Source: JAEVLT01 sp044598425
GTDB lineage: Bacteria > Bacillota > Bacilli > Bacillales > Cytobacillaceae
Reading direction: 5' to 3'
Assembly (NCBI GenBank): GCA_044598425.1
Contig: CP172536.1
Coordinates: 3,658,001 to 3,722,000 of the forward strand
DNA length: 64,000 nt
Shown here: one piece after another, positions 51,610 to 60,887 of the stretch
Position numbering within the stretch: the stretch's first letter is position 1
Layout: every line of letters starts with the position of its first letter
The notes under the pieces: generated by a model
What the model was told of the DNA's origin: nothing
The model's database searches: none
Seen by the model: only the letters and a program-made list of their open reading frames with translations
Program-made: the position numbers and the translations under genes

Positions 51610-52974
51610 TTAAGCGCCTGGAGGAATAGCAGAATCATCAAACCGCTTCTCCAAATTGACAAATTTATTGTATTCCTTTACAAAGGCAAGCTGAACAGTG
51701 CCAACTGGACCGTTACGCTGTTTAGCAATGATGATCTCGATAATGTTTTTGTTCTCTGATTCTTTATCATAGTAGTCATCTCGGTATAAGAAGGCAACGA
51801 TATCCGCATCCTGCTCAATACTTCCCGATTCACGGATATCAGACATCATTGGCCGCTTATCCTGACGCTGTTCCACACCCCTTGACAGCTGTGAAAGAGC
51901 AATAACAGGCACCTGCAGCTCTCGCGCTAACGCTTTTAATGAACGGGAAATTTCTGAAACTTCCTGCTGGCGGTTTTCACCCGAACGGCCATTTCCCTGG
52001 ATCAACTGCAAATAGTCAATCAAAATCATCCCTAAGCCATGTTCCTGCTTTAAACGGCGGCATTTCGAACGGATCTCGCCAACTCGGACGCCTGGAGTGT
52101 CATCAATAAAAATTCCCGCGTTCGAGAGGCTTCCCATTGCCATGGTAAGTTTTCCCCAATCCTCATCGGTTAGCGAGCCGGTTCTTAATCTTTGGGCATC
52201 GATATTTCCTTCGGCACAAAGCATCCTCATCACAAGCTGTTCCGCACCCATCTCCAAACTGAAAATCGCGACATTTTCACCTGTCTTGGTTGCAACATTT
52301 TGCGCAATATTTAATGCAAAAGCGGTTTTACCAACGGAAGGACGGGCACCCACAATAATTAAGTCATTGCGCTGGAAGCCTGCTGTCATCCGGTCAAGCT
52401 CAGCAAACCCGGTAGCAATTCCAGTAATATCGCCGACACGGCTATGCATGAATTCAATATTATCATAGGTGCGGACAAGCACATCTTTAATATTATGGAA
52501 AGCACCGGTGTTTTTCCGCTGCGCCACTTCAAGAATACTTTTCTCGGCTTCGCTTAAAAGATTTTCCACTTCATCTTCCCGCGTATAGCCATCCTGAGCA
52601 ATGTTTGTAGCAGTTCGAATCAGCCTTCTTAACAAAGACTTTTCTTCTACTATTCTCGCATAATACTCAATATTGGCAGCAGTCGGGACAGACGCCGCCA
52701 GTTCACTTAAATAGCTTACGCCGCCGGTGTCTTCCAGTAGCTTTGCAGCAGCTAGTTCTTCTGTGACGGTAATCAGGTCAAGGGCTTTGCCTTGATCATT
52801 CAGCTTAAGCATCACATTGAATATCTTTTGGTGAGCTGCCCGGTAAAAATCTTCCGGGATCAAAATTTCCGATGCTAACGTTAACGCGGAGGGTTCGAGA
52901 AAAATCGCGCCCAATACAGCTTGTTCGGCCTCAATATTTTGCGGCGGCAGGCGATCTGCCAATAAATCATTCAT
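51610..52974 (-). CDS. dnaC: Replicative DNA helicase (DnaB family; DnaC in Bacillus)
   Basis: 454 aa hexameric 5'-3' helicase of the replication fork. N-terminal primase-binding domain (LPPQNIEAEQAVLGAIFLEP), RecA-type core with Walker A GARPSVGKTAFAL, Walker B LGMILIDYLQLI, and R-finger/SRSLKALAREL motifs. No intein. TAGGAGG before the start. Confidence 0.98.
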   Translation of the reverse strand: MNDLLADRLPPQNIEAEQAVLGAIFLEPSALTLASEILIPEDFYRAAHQKIFNVMLKLNDQGKALDLITVTEELAAAKLLEDTGGVSYLSELAASVPTAANIEYYARIVEEKSLLRRLIRTATNIAQDGYTREDEVENLLSEAEKSILEVAQRKNTGAFHNIKDVLVRTYDNIEFMHSRVGDITGIATGFAELDRMTAGFQRNDLIIVGARPSVGKTAFALNIAQNVATKTGENVAIFSLEMGAEQLVMRMLCAEGNIDAQRLRTGSLTDEDWGKLTMAMGSLSNAGIFIDDTPGVRVGEIRSKCRRLKQEHGLGMILIDYLQLIQGNGRSGENRQQEVSEISRSLKALARELQVPVIALSQLSRGVEQRQDKRPMMSDIRESGSIEQDADIVAFLYRDDYYDKESENKNIIEIIIAKQRNGPVGTVQLAFVKEYNKFVNLEKRFDDSAIPPGA

Positions 52975-53105
52975 CTTATTTTTAACCTCCTATTCGAAGA
53001 AGGATTAAATCTCTCCAAAAAGCAGAAAGAGTGACCAGCTTTAACCGATCACATCTTATCTCTTGTCTATTTTACCATGTTTATTGATAAAATGAACTGC
53101 CAAAA

Positions 53106-53555
53106 TTAGTTTCCTTCTTTAACATGAACATCCAGCACAGCCATTACTTCATGATGAAGCTTAACCGGAACCTTCGTATGGCCAAGGGTGCGGATCGCAT
53201 CCTCCAGTTCCATTTTACGCTTATCAATTTTAATGCCGTGTTTCTTTTGCAGCTCTTCAGCAATTTGCTTTGTCGTAATCGAGCCGAATAAACGGCCGCC
53301 TTCACCGGCTTTAGCGGTTAATTCAACCGTTACTTTCTCAAGAACTTCCTTTATTTTTTTCGCTTCTGCCAATTCTTCAGCAGCGAGTTTTTCCTCTTTC
53401 TTTTGCTGTGCAGACAGCGTGCTCATATTTGCTTGACTGGCCTCAATTGCCAGCCCTTGTTTAAAAAGAAAGTTATGTGCATAACCATCCGCTACATTTT
53501 TAACTTCCCCTTTTTTTCCTCTTCCTTTAACATCTTTTAAAAAAATTACTTTCAT
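53106..53555 (-). CDS. rplI: 50S ribosomal protein L9
   Basis: 149 aa, normal length. N-terminal domain MKVIFLKDVKGRGKKGEVKN with the GYAHNFLF motif, long connecting helix, C-terminal RNA-binding domain. The start overlaps the gdpP stop by 4 nt, so the genes are coupled. Confidence 0.98.
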   Translation of the reverse strand: MKVIFLKDVKGRGKKGEVKNVADGYAHNFLFKQGLAIEASQANMSTLSAQQKKEEKLAAEELAEAKKIKEVLEKVTVELTAKAGEGGRLFGSITTKQIAEELQKKHGIKIDKRKMELEDAIRTLGHTKVPVKLHHEVMAVLDVHVKEGN

Positions 53556-55525
53556 TCCTTTTTGCCTCCTTCAAAATAATCATCAATCGCATGCTTTAAT
53601 TGTCTCTCTGCCTCATCAAGCGCAAGGCCGGTAAGCTGGGTTGCAGCATTTGTCAGATGCCCTCCGCCATGAAGGCTTTCCATGATCACCTGAACATTCA
53701 CATCGCCGAGGGAACGGGCGCTGATTCCGATCATATCATCATTACTTTTGGAAATAACGAAGGAAGCAACAACGCCGTCCAAGGTTAACAATGTATCTGC
53801 CGCTTGTGCAATTAACACTTGGTCATAGGATTGATCCTCGCGTCCCCGGGCAATCGCAATCCCTTCTTTATAAAAGGACACTGATTCAATCAATTTTGAT
53901 CTTCGGATATACGTATTAAGATCCTCTTTTAAAAATTTTTGGACAAGAACCGTATCCGCTCCTTGTGCGCGCAAATACGATGCGGCGTCAAACGTGCGAG
54001 ATCCGGTGCGAAGGGTGAAACTTTTCGTATCAACGATAATCCCTGCCAAAAGTGCGGTTGCTTCCAGCATGTCGATTTTTCCCCGCTTCGGCTGGTATTC
54101 AAGCAGCTCGGTTACCAGTTCCGCCGTTGACGAAGCATACGGCTCCATATAGACAAGCAAAGGATTTTTTATAAAATCTTCACCGCGGCGATGATGGTCA
54201 ATCACGACCACTTTATCCATTTTATTTAAAAGCCTTTCTTCAATCACAAGCCCCGGCCGGTGTGTATCTACAATGACAAGCAAGGTTCGATCTGTTGCAA
54301 TTTCAAGTGCCTCTTCCGGACCGATAAACCGTGAAAGCAATTGCTCACTTTGACGGATTTCATCCATCAGCCGTTGAACCCCTGTGTCAACTTTTTGAAA
54401 GTTCACTACAATATAAGCATCTTTTTGATTCATCTGGGCAACTTTATAGATTCCAATGGAAGAGCCAATTGAGTCCATATCAGGGTTTTTATGACCCATA
54501 ATCACTACTTTGTCGCTCTCGGAAATTAACTCTTTTAAGGCGTGAGATATCACCCGCGCTCTTACTCTTGTTCGTTTTTCAATCGGATTGGTTTTCCCTC
54601 CAAAGAATCTTACCTTTCCGTTTGCCTGCTTGATTGCCACTTGATCTCCACCCCGGCCTAAAGCTAAATCAAGGCTTGACTGTGCAAGATTCCCCAGTTC
54701 CGGCAGGGAGGATACACCAGCCCCAACACCGATGCTTAAGGTAAAAGAAACATTTTGCTTCGAAGTTGTTTCTCTTACGTTATCAAGAATCGCAAACTTC
54801 TCTTTTTCAAGTGTCTGCAGTATGCCTTCATTAAAAACAGCGATAAACCTTTCAGAAGAGATTCTTTTAAGAAAAATCCCATTATCTTGAGCCCATTTAT
54901 TTAGTAAAGATGTCACTAAATTATTGATGCTTGAACGTGCTTGATCATCCATTCCCTGCGTCAATTCATCATAATTATCTAAAAAGATAATTGCAATTGC
55001 CGGGCGTTCGTTTTGGTACATTTTTTCAATTTCTGCTTGTTCCGTTACGTCGAAAAAATAAAGAAGGCGTTCTTCACGCTTATGTATCACCCGGAATTTG
55101 CGGTCATGGAGCTTAATGATTTCCGTTTCCACTTCTTGTTTAATAAGAGGCACTAACGCTTCAGCAACATCATAAAGCGATCTTCCAACTAATGTATCTT
55201 CATCAAAGCAAGATGCAAGAAAAGGGTTTGTCCATTCAATGTAATACTCATCGTTGATTAACATAATCCCGATGGGCATTTCCATTAGGGCTTCTTCGCC
55301 GACTCTTTTTACTCTGTAAGATAAGGTGGAGATATATTCCTCCATTTCTTTCCTTTGGCTCTGATCGATTAGAAACATATAATAAACAGGCAGAAACATG
55401 ATCAGCAGGCCGCCCAAACTCAATATCCAGTTATACAAAGATAAGACGATGAGAAGCACCACTGTAACACCCAATAATCCGTAGAACGGGTATCGGTTAG
55501 ACCGCTTTTCTAAATATGCAGGCAT
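53552..55525 (-). CDS. gdpP: Cyclic-di-AMP phosphodiesterase GdpP
   Basis: 657 aa membrane protein. Two N-terminal membrane helices (about 12-50), haem-binding PAS-like domain (about 80-150), degenerate GGDEF (about 170-305), then DHH/DHHA1 with GHKNPDMDSIGSS, VIDHHRRGED and GGHLTNAA. Hydrolyses c-di-AMP to pApA, affecting osmotic and wall control. GGAG before the ATG. Confidence 0.97.
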   Translation of the reverse strand: MPAYLEKRSNRYPFYGLLGVTVVLLIVLSLYNWILSLGGLLIMFLPVYYMFLIDQSQRKEMEEYISTLSYRVKRVGEEALMEMPIGIMLINDEYYIEWTNPFLASCFDEDTLVGRSLYDVAEALVPLIKQEVETEIIKLHDRKFRVIHKREERLLYFFDVTEQAEIEKMYQNERPAIAIIFLDNYDELTQGMDDQARSSINNLVTSLLNKWAQDNGIFLKRISSERFIAVFNEGILQTLEKEKFAILDNVRETTSKQNVSFTLSIGVGAGVSSLPELGNLAQSSLDLALGRGGDQVAIKQANGKVRFFGGKTNPIEKRTRVRARVISHALKELISESDKVVIMGHKNPDMDSIGSSIGIYKVAQMNQKDAYIVVNFQKVDTGVQRLMDEIRQSEQLLSRFIGPEEALEIATDRTLLVIVDTHRPGLVIEERLLNKMDKVVVIDHHRRGEDFIKNPLLVYMEPYASSTAELVTELLEYQPKRGKIDMLEATALLAGIIVDTKSFTLRTGSRTFDAASYLRAQGADTVLVQKFLKEDLNTYIRRSKLIESVSFYKEGIAIARGREDQSYDQVLIAQAADTLLTLDGVVASFVISKSNDDMIGISARSLGDVNVQVIMESLHGGGHLTNAATQLTGLALDEAERQLKHAIDDYFEGGKKE

Positions 55526-55549
55526 TGTTTCAACTCCTAACAGTAGTCT

Positions 55550-56494
55550 TTATTCTCTTGGTTCCGATCGTCTCCTCAAACCAAAGCCTAAGTCAATTAT
55601 ACCTAATATCCCCACAAGATACAGCAATATTGGTACAAGGAAGGAAAAAACCGCGATGATAGCCGGTATGGATTTTGAAGTTCCTCTCTGATGAAAAAAG
55701 AAAAATAGAAAGGTGAATCCTTGAAAGACCATGAACAATTGCAAAATATACGTTAAATTGGTCAAAACATCAAATCCGTACGTACCGGCTTTCGGGTGCA
55801 ACAGTATTCCCGCGAGCATCGTCAGCAAATAATACCAAATAAAGCTTTTTGGCAGCGAAATCTCCCGGAACGGCTTCCAATTTTCAACCTTTATCCCAAA
55901 CCTTCTGAGAATCGGGAGGGAAAGGAGCTGAATGATAAAAACCGTAAGAAACGAAACCATGACAAACAAACTTGGCAAAAGTGTTTTAATCAGTGCCAAA
56001 GCTTTCGTGAATTGCTCCAAAACTTGGTTGTTTTTTTGCTGTGCACCAAAATTCTTCATAATATCTGAAGACATTTTAATCGAATCCTGCATCATTTTTA
56101 ATAGTTCATCAATGTAATTCATATGAAAAAAGACTACCGAAACTATATATTGGCCAACGATATTGACGAGAAATACAAATGATGCGGAAATTAAAATGGC
56201 TGTTCTGCTTTTTTGTTTTTGAATCATGTACCCCATTATTGCTCCTGTTGTTCCATAGGCAAGAGTAAGCGGCATTGCTAATAGGGTGCCTGTGATAAAC
56301 GAGATTAATAAGGATGCCACAACAAACACAAGGATACTTTTCCAATCATTTTTTGCAGCAAATAAAATGAACGGCGCTGGTAAAAATAGATTCACAACAA
56401 TACCAATGACCGGAACATAAATCGTTAAAAGCAATAAAACAATAAAGGCGGCTAATAAAATTGCCCCTTCAGTCAATCTTCGAACATTTTTCAC
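55550..56494 (-). CDS. yybS: DUF2232 membrane protein YybS
   Basis: 314 aa with about eight membrane segments (LTEGAILLAAFIVLLLLTIY..., PLTLAYGTTGAIMGYMI...). GTG start at 56494 preceded by GGGGTGA; a longer frame adds eight unlikely residues. Conserved before gdpP in Bacillus. Function unknown; resembles an S-component/MreD-like fold. Confidence 0.88.
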   Translation of the reverse strand: MKNVRRLTEGAILLAAFIVLLLLTIYVPVIGIVVNLFLPAPFILFAAKNDWKSILVFVVASLLISFITGTLLAMPLTLAYGTTGAIMGYMIQKQKSRTAILISASFVFLVNIVGQYIVSVVFFHMNYIDELLKMMQDSIKMSSDIMKNFGAQQKNNQVLEQFTKALALIKTLLPSLFVMVSFLTVFIIQLLSLPILRRFGIKVENWKPFREISLPKSFIWYYLLTMLAGILLHPKAGTYGFDVLTNLTYILQLFMVFQGFTFLFFFFHQRGTSKSIPAIIAVFSFLVPILLYLVGILGIIDLGFGLRRRSEPRE

Positions 56495-56672
56495 TTCTTC
56501 ACCCCTAAATGATTTCAATTCCTTTCCCTTATTGTAGCCAGATCCGCTTCCTGATTCAACATAACAGGGCTATTCCGCACGAAAACAAAATATTTACCTT
56601 TTAAAATATACAAAAATGCTTTATAATCCAACTATACAACTAGGAATAATGCTAATAAGGGGGTTGTTTACA

Positions 56673-57017
56673 ATGGCGAAAGTGGTCATTCAAATAAATA
56701 AAACGGGAAATGATTATTTTAAACGGGTTACCAATACTATTCTCAACTTAAAAAAAGCGCTCGGTGAAGATTTAGTTGAATGTGAAATCGTCCTGTTTGG
56801 GGAAGGGCTAAATCTTTTACTAAGCGAAGACGAGACGATTCGTTCACGCATTCAAGAAATCTTGGATCAAGATCTTCGCTTTATCGTCTGCAATAATACG
56901 TTAACGAAACAAAATATCAAATTGGCAGACTTGCAATGCAGTGTAAATTCTGCCGGCTCTGGTGTTGCACACCTTGTAACCAGACAAACGGAAGGATGGG
57001 CTTACTTAGCACTATAA
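56673..57017 (+). CDS. DsrE-family protein
   Basis: 114 aa starting MAKVVIQINKTG behind AAGGGGG; a longer frame begins 19 codons earlier without a ribosome-binding site. DsrE/DsrF-like alpha/beta fold, with IVCNNTLTKQNIKLADL, where the Cys takes the position of the sulfur-carrier Cys. First gene of an operon with a NitT/TauT-type ABC transporter 15 bp downstream, hinting that the imported compound contains sulfur; inference. Confidence 0.8.
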   Translation: MAKVVIQINKTGNDYFKRVTNTILNLKKALGEDLVECEIVLFGEGLNLLLSEDETIRSRIQEILDQDLRFIVCNNTLTKQNIKLADLQCSVNSAGSGVAHLVTRQTEGWAYLAL

Positions 57018-57032
57018 AGAAAGGAGATTCTT

Positions 57033-57782
57033 ATGATTCCATTCGTTCAACTACAAGATATTAGCTTCCAGTATGATAAAGGATCCGCCGTTTTAAACCG
57101 TCTGAATTTTGAAATAAGTAAAAATTCCTTTGTAACTCTTTTAGGCCCAAGCGGCTGTGGAAAGTCTACGCTTTTAAATATCATTGCTGGTTTTTTACCC
57201 GCTTCTGCCGGTTCGATCAATATTGAGGGAAAGGAAGTAAAAAAACCATCCAAAGACAGGGGCTTTGTCTTTCAGGACTTAGCCTTATTCCCTTGGTTAA
57301 CTGTATATGAAAATGTCGAGTTTGGTTTAAAAATGCAAAATGTTCCAAAGGAAAGAAGAAAGCAGAAAGTGGAGGAGCTAATAGAAATGGTTGGGCTGAA
57401 AAAGTATGCTGATTTCTCCATATCATCCTTATCAGGTGGAATGAAGCAAAGAGTGGCCCTCGCAAGAACATTAGCACCAGAACCAAATATCCTCCTCTTG
57501 GATGAGCCCTTTAGTGCGTTAGATGCACAAACACGAGATGTTCTTCAGGAGGAGCTGCTCTCCCTGCATAAAAAATTAAATATGACAACCGTACTGGTTA
57601 CCCATAGTATTGATGAAGCAATCTATCTTTCTGATGCGATCATTCTCCTTTCTAAAAATGGAATGATAAAAGAAATTGTTGAAGTACATTTAGATCAGCC
57701 AAGAGATAGGACTTCAGCTTCCTACAATGATTATCAAAAAAATCTATATGAATTCTTACGAGAAGAAAGACAAACGTCATAG
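57033..57782 (+). CDS. NitT/TauT-type ABC transporter ATPase (SsuB-like)
   Basis: 249 aa. Walker A LLGPSGCGKSTLLN, Q-loop FVFQDLALFPWL, signature SSLSGGMKQRVALAR, Walker B ILLLDEPFSALDA, switch H in VLVTHSIDEA. Energises uptake with the adjacent binding protein and permease. GAAAGGAG ribosome-binding site. Confidence 0.93.
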   Translation: MIPFVQLQDISFQYDKGSAVLNRLNFEISKNSFVTLLGPSGCGKSTLLNIIAGFLPASAGSINIEGKEVKKPSKDRGFVFQDLALFPWLTVYENVEFGLKMQNVPKERRKQKVEELIEMVGLKKYADFSISSLSGGMKQRVALARTLAPEPNILLLDEPFSALDAQTRDVLQEELLSLHKKLNMTTVLVTHSIDEAIYLSDAIILLSKNGMIKEIVEVHLDQPRDRTSASYNDYQKNLYEFLREERQTS

Positions 57783-57793
57783 AGGAGAAAGAA

Positions 57794-58783
57794 ATGAAAA
57801 AACGACTGAGTTTGCTGACAATTGCTATATTACTATTGCTATCTGCCTGCGGATCACCAACAGGTAAAGGTAAAAATAGTACCACAAAAGAGTCTGGAAA
57901 ACCTGAGTTAAAAATTGGATATGTCTCGATTTTGGCAAATGCTCCAGGTATTATTGCGGACAAAGAAGGATTTTTTTCTAAAAAACTAAATGTAAAAACC
58001 TATGCATTTAACTCTGGTCCCGAGCTCTATCAAGCTTTAGCGGCAGGTGAACTGGATGTTGCCTACGCAGGAGTGCCTGCACTTGTGAACTGGTCATCCC
58101 GAGGACTTCCTGTAAAAGTTATTGCGAAAGTAAGTGAAGGAAAAATTGGGGCTGTTGTCGGAAAAGATTCAAGCATCACTTCAGTTAAGGAATTAAAGGG
58201 GCAAGTCATTGCCAGCATTGACCGTGGAAGTGGTGTGGATATTATTACAAGAGGAGTTCTTTTACCAAAAGCCGGCCTTTCAAATAAGGATGTAACCATT
58301 CAGCAGTTTAAACAGCCAAACATTGAAGCGGCGATTGATTCGAATCAAGTGAAGGCCGGAGTATTAAATGAACCATTCTTAACCTATGCCCTGTTGCGCG
58401 GGAAAAAGCAAATAGCAGAAGAAAATGATCCTGCTCTTGTTGTCGTTGCTACAAAAGATGCACTCAAGAAGAAGCCTGAAGCTGTTCATGCCTTTATGCA
58501 GGTTCATCAATCAACCATTCAATATTTAAATAATGATCAGGGAAATGCCAATCAGGTATTGGTTAAGACTTTCAATATCAAAGCAGTAGGAGATGTACCT
58601 GCTGAACAGGTGATTGCCCAAGCAAAGAAAAAAATGGTTTTCGATTGGAAATTCAACGAAAAGAATTTCGCCGGATACCAAAAACTTGCGGATGCAGCGT
58701 ATGAGCTTGGTTATGTAAACAAAAAGGTTGATGTAAAAAGTTTGTTCGATCTTTCATTTGTTAAGGGAGTAGTAGAAAAGTGA
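57794..58783 (+). CDS. ABC transporter substrate-binding lipoprotein (SsuA/TauA-like)
   Basis: 329 aa. Signal peptide with lipobox LLLLSACGS (Cys about 19), then an NMT1/SsuA-type periplasmic-binding fold: KIGYVSILANAPGIIADKEG, LAAGELDVAYAGVPALVNW, VNEPF-like LNEPFLTYALL. Ligand could be an alkanesulfonate, taurine or thiamine precursor; the DsrE gene points to sulfur. Confidence 0.9.
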   Translation: MKKRLSLLTIAILLLLSACGSPTGKGKNSTTKESGKPELKIGYVSILANAPGIIADKEGFFSKKLNVKTYAFNSGPELYQALAAGELDVAYAGVPALVNWSSRGLPVKVIAKVSEGKIGAVVGKDSSITSVKELKGQVIASIDRGSGVDIITRGVLLPKAGLSNKDVTIQQFKQPNIEAAIDSNQVKAGVLNEPFLTYALLRGKKQIAEENDPALVVVATKDALKKKPEAVHAFMQVHQSTIQYLNNDQGNANQVLVKTFNIKAVGDVPAEQVIAQAKKKMVFDWKFNEKNFAGYQKLADAAYELGYVNKKVDVKSLFDLSFVKGVVEK

Positions 58784-59535
58784 ATAAGTGGAAATTCAGC
58801 TTGATGGCAGTTCCATTTGTATTTATGATTTGGTTTGTCGTATCAGCAAAATACCCTGCATATATAGTCCCCAGTCCTGTGGATGTCTTCCATGAAGGCG
58901 TCGTACAGTGGAATAAGGGAGAGATTCAAACACATATCCTTCTGAGTCTCAAACGACTCGTTTTAGGATTTGTTCTTTCTGCCTGCATGGCTTTTTTAAT
59001 CGGAATTTTGGCTGGAGCATTCCGGCCGTTCCGGCTTTTTTTAATGCCGCTTGTTTCGTTTTTTCAAGCGACGCCGCCAATGGCATGGGCTCCATTATTG
59101 GTTATTTTTCTCGGCTTAGGGGATGCACCAATGATTTCTGTCATCATGATTGCCTCCTTTTTTCCAATCTTAATGAATGTAATTCAAGGGATGAATATGA
59201 TTCCTGAATCGCATATTCGGGCAGCTAAATCACTGGGAGCAACAGGCTGGAAACTTGCCTTTTACGTATACTTACCGGAAATTATTCCCGCCGCTATCAG
59301 CGGGATTTACGTAGGTTTTGCGATTTCATGGCGTTCACTTGTGGCAGCAGAAATGATTGGCGGTAATGGAGGAATTGGCTATTTTATCTCGTTTAATGGA
59401 CAAACAGGAAATTCGTCAGCAGTCATACTGGGAATTTTAATTATTGGCTTTCTGGCGTTGTTCATGGACTTCCTTTTCTTGAAACCTCTTCATAACCGCT
59501 TTGCTGGTTGGGCATTACGAAATAAAAATGAATAA
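58780..59535 (+). CDS. ABC transporter permease (SsuC-like)
   Basis: 251 aa with six membrane segments and the EAA loop AAKSLGATGWKLAFYVYLPE. GTG start overlapping the binding-protein stop (GTGA). Last gene of the dsrE-ABC operon; ends in a shared terminator with rpsR. Confidence 0.93.
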   Translation: MNKWKFSLMAVPFVFMIWFVVSAKYPAYIVPSPVDVFHEGVVQWNKGEIQTHILLSLKRLVLGFVLSACMAFLIGILAGAFRPFRLFLMPLVSFFQATPPMAWAPLLVIFLGLGDAPMISVIMIASFFPILMNVIQGMNMIPESHIRAAKSLGATGWKLAFYVYLPEIIPAAISGIYVGFAISWRSLVAAEMIGGNGGIGYFISFNGQTGNSSAVILGILIIGFLALFMDFLFLKPLHNRFAGWALRNKNE

Positions 59536-59578
59536 GCAAAAAAGCAGCAGGGGAATCCCCTGCTGCTTTTTTGCTTAT
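59534..59578. terminator. Bidirectional terminator between the ABC operon and rpsR
   Basis: AAGCAAAAAAGCAGCAGGGG and its complement form a near-perfect 20-bp stem with A and T runs on both flanks. It overlaps both stop codons and serves the two convergent operons. Confidence 0.92.
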
Positions 59579-59814
59579 TCACCTGCAACAAATGGTAATA
59601 AAGCCATTTGACGAGCACGTTTAATCGCAACAGTTAATTTCCGTTGGTATTTTGCGCTCGTACCCGTCACACGACGAGGTAAAATTTTACCGCGTTCAGA
59701 GATGAATTTTTTAAGTAAATCTACATCTTTATAGTCGATGTGAGTGATTCCATTTGCTGTGAAATAGCAAACTTTGCGGCGTTTTGCACGGCCGCCTTTA
59801 CGTCCTCCTGCCAT
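59575..59814 (-). CDS. rpsR: 30S ribosomal protein S18
   Basis: 79 aa. VCYFTANGITHIDYKDVDLL and ILPRRVTGTSAKYQRKLT are standard. No zinc-binding Cys set (C- form). Third gene of rpsF-ssb-rpsR. Confidence 0.98.
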   Translation of the reverse strand: MAGGRKGGRAKRRKVCYFTANGITHIDYKDVDLLKKFISERGKILPRRVTGTSAKYQRKLTVAIKRARQMALLPFVAGE

Positions 59815-59872
59815 GAATATTCCCTCCTTTTGTTATTGTTTTTATCGTAATATTTCGCTGAAAAGTTGTGGT

Positions 59873-60376
59873 TTAGAATGGAAGATCATCATCAGAGATG
59901 TCAATTTGCCCATTACCGGCAAACGGATCATCATCCACTCTTGTAAAGCCTTGATTATTATTGTTCTGGCGTTGATTCTGACTGCTGCTGCCGAATGGAG
60001 TGTTTTGCTCCCTCGGGGCATTGTAATAATCGCTGTCATTTCTTGCGCTTGACGCGCTCTTCGGCTCTAAAAATTGAACACTCTCAGCCAAAACTTCTGT
60101 AACATAGACACGCTTGCCATCTTGTCCTTCATAATTGCGCGTTTGAATGCGTCCATCAACGCCTGCAAGGCTTCCTTTTTTCAAAAAATTCGCCACGTTT
60201 TCAGCTGGACGCCGCCAAACAACACAATTAATAAAGTCTGTTTCCCGTTCCCCTTGCTGGTTCGTAAAAGTACGGTTTACAGCCAGGGTAAACGTTGCAA
60301 CAGGAACACCATTTGGCGTATAGCGCAAGTCAGGATCCTTCGTCAAACGGCCAACAAGAACGACACGATTCATCAT
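59873..60376 (-). CDS. ssb: Single-stranded DNA-binding protein
   Basis: 167 aa. OB fold MNRVVLVGRLTKDPDLRYT ... VVWRRPAENVANFLKKGSLA, a Gln/Asn/Ser-rich linker, and the acidic tip SDDDLPF that binds partner proteins. I start at the first of two ATG codons after AAGGAG; the frame also opens at a TTG inside that site. Confidence 0.97.
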   Translation of the reverse strand: MMNRVVLVGRLTKDPDLRYTPNGVPVATFTLAVNRTFTNQQGERETDFINCVVWRRPAENVANFLKKGSLAGVDGRIQTRNYEGQDGKRVYVTEVLAESVQFLEPKSASSARNDSDYYNAPREQNTPFGSSSQNQRQNNNNQGFTRVDDDPFAGNGQIDISDDDLPF

Positions 60377-60440
60377 CAGAATCAACTCCTTTTTCTTTAG
60401 TTTACTGTTTCATGTGAAACAATTTATAGTCAACGCAAGC

Positions 60441-60728
60441 TTATGCTTCTGCTTTAACGACGATGTGGCGAATGATATCTTCGCTGATTTTAGCCAAGCG
60501 AGAGAATTCTTCAACCGCTGCAGCCGTAGATGTAACGTTTACGATTTGGTAGTAGCCATCGCGGAAATCATTGATTTCATATGCAAGACGGCGTTTGCCC
60601 CAATCTTTCACTTCTACTGATTCCGCACCATTATCACTAAGAATCGTGTTAAAACGCTCAACAAGCGCCTTTTTAGCCTCATCTTCAATATTTGGGCGGA
60701 TGATGTACATGATTTCGTACTTTTTCAT
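60441..60728 (-). CDS. rpsF: 30S ribosomal protein S6
   Basis: 95 aa from MKKYEIMYIIRPN, with AAAGGAGGTGA upstream (the frame opens 16 codons earlier, through the leader). RRLAYEINDFRDGYY is the S18-contact region. Binds S18 as a pair that probably represses this operon through the leader. Confidence 0.98.
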   Translation of the reverse strand: MKKYEIMYIIRPNIEDEAKKALVERFNTILSDNGAESVEVKDWGKRRLAYEINDFRDGYYQIVNVTSTAAAVEEFSRLAKISEDIIRHIVVKAEA

Positions 60729-60734
60729 CTCTGT

Positions 60735-60775
60735 CACCTCCTTTTGGTCTAAACGGCCCGAATGGGCAAGGAGCA
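60735..60775 (-). promoter_or_regulatory. S6:S18-type ribosomal-protein leader covering the rpsF RBS
   Basis: On the minus strand CTCCTT (60768-60773) can pair with AAGGAG of the ribosome-binding site (60738-60743). Between them is a small GCCC-ATTC-GGGC hairpin followed by CCG. A hairpin with an exposed CCG is the hallmark of the S6:S18-binding leader that mimics 16S helix 22. Structure is read from sequence; regulation is inferred. Confidence 0.65.
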
Positions 60776-60851
60776 ATTATTCATTACTCACAAGTTAAAA
60801 GTATAGCATAGCTTTCTATGAAAAGCAATGACTGCTATTAAGCATAGATTG

Positions 60852-60882
60852 AAAAAACTCCGCCAATTAGGCAGAGTTTTTA
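60852..60882 (-). terminator. Intrinsic terminator after ychF
   Basis: On the minus strand ACTCTGCC-TAATT-GGCGGAGT (G-T pairs allowed) followed by TTTTTT, just beyond the ychF stop. Confidence 0.85.
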
Positions 60883-60887
60883 TCTTT

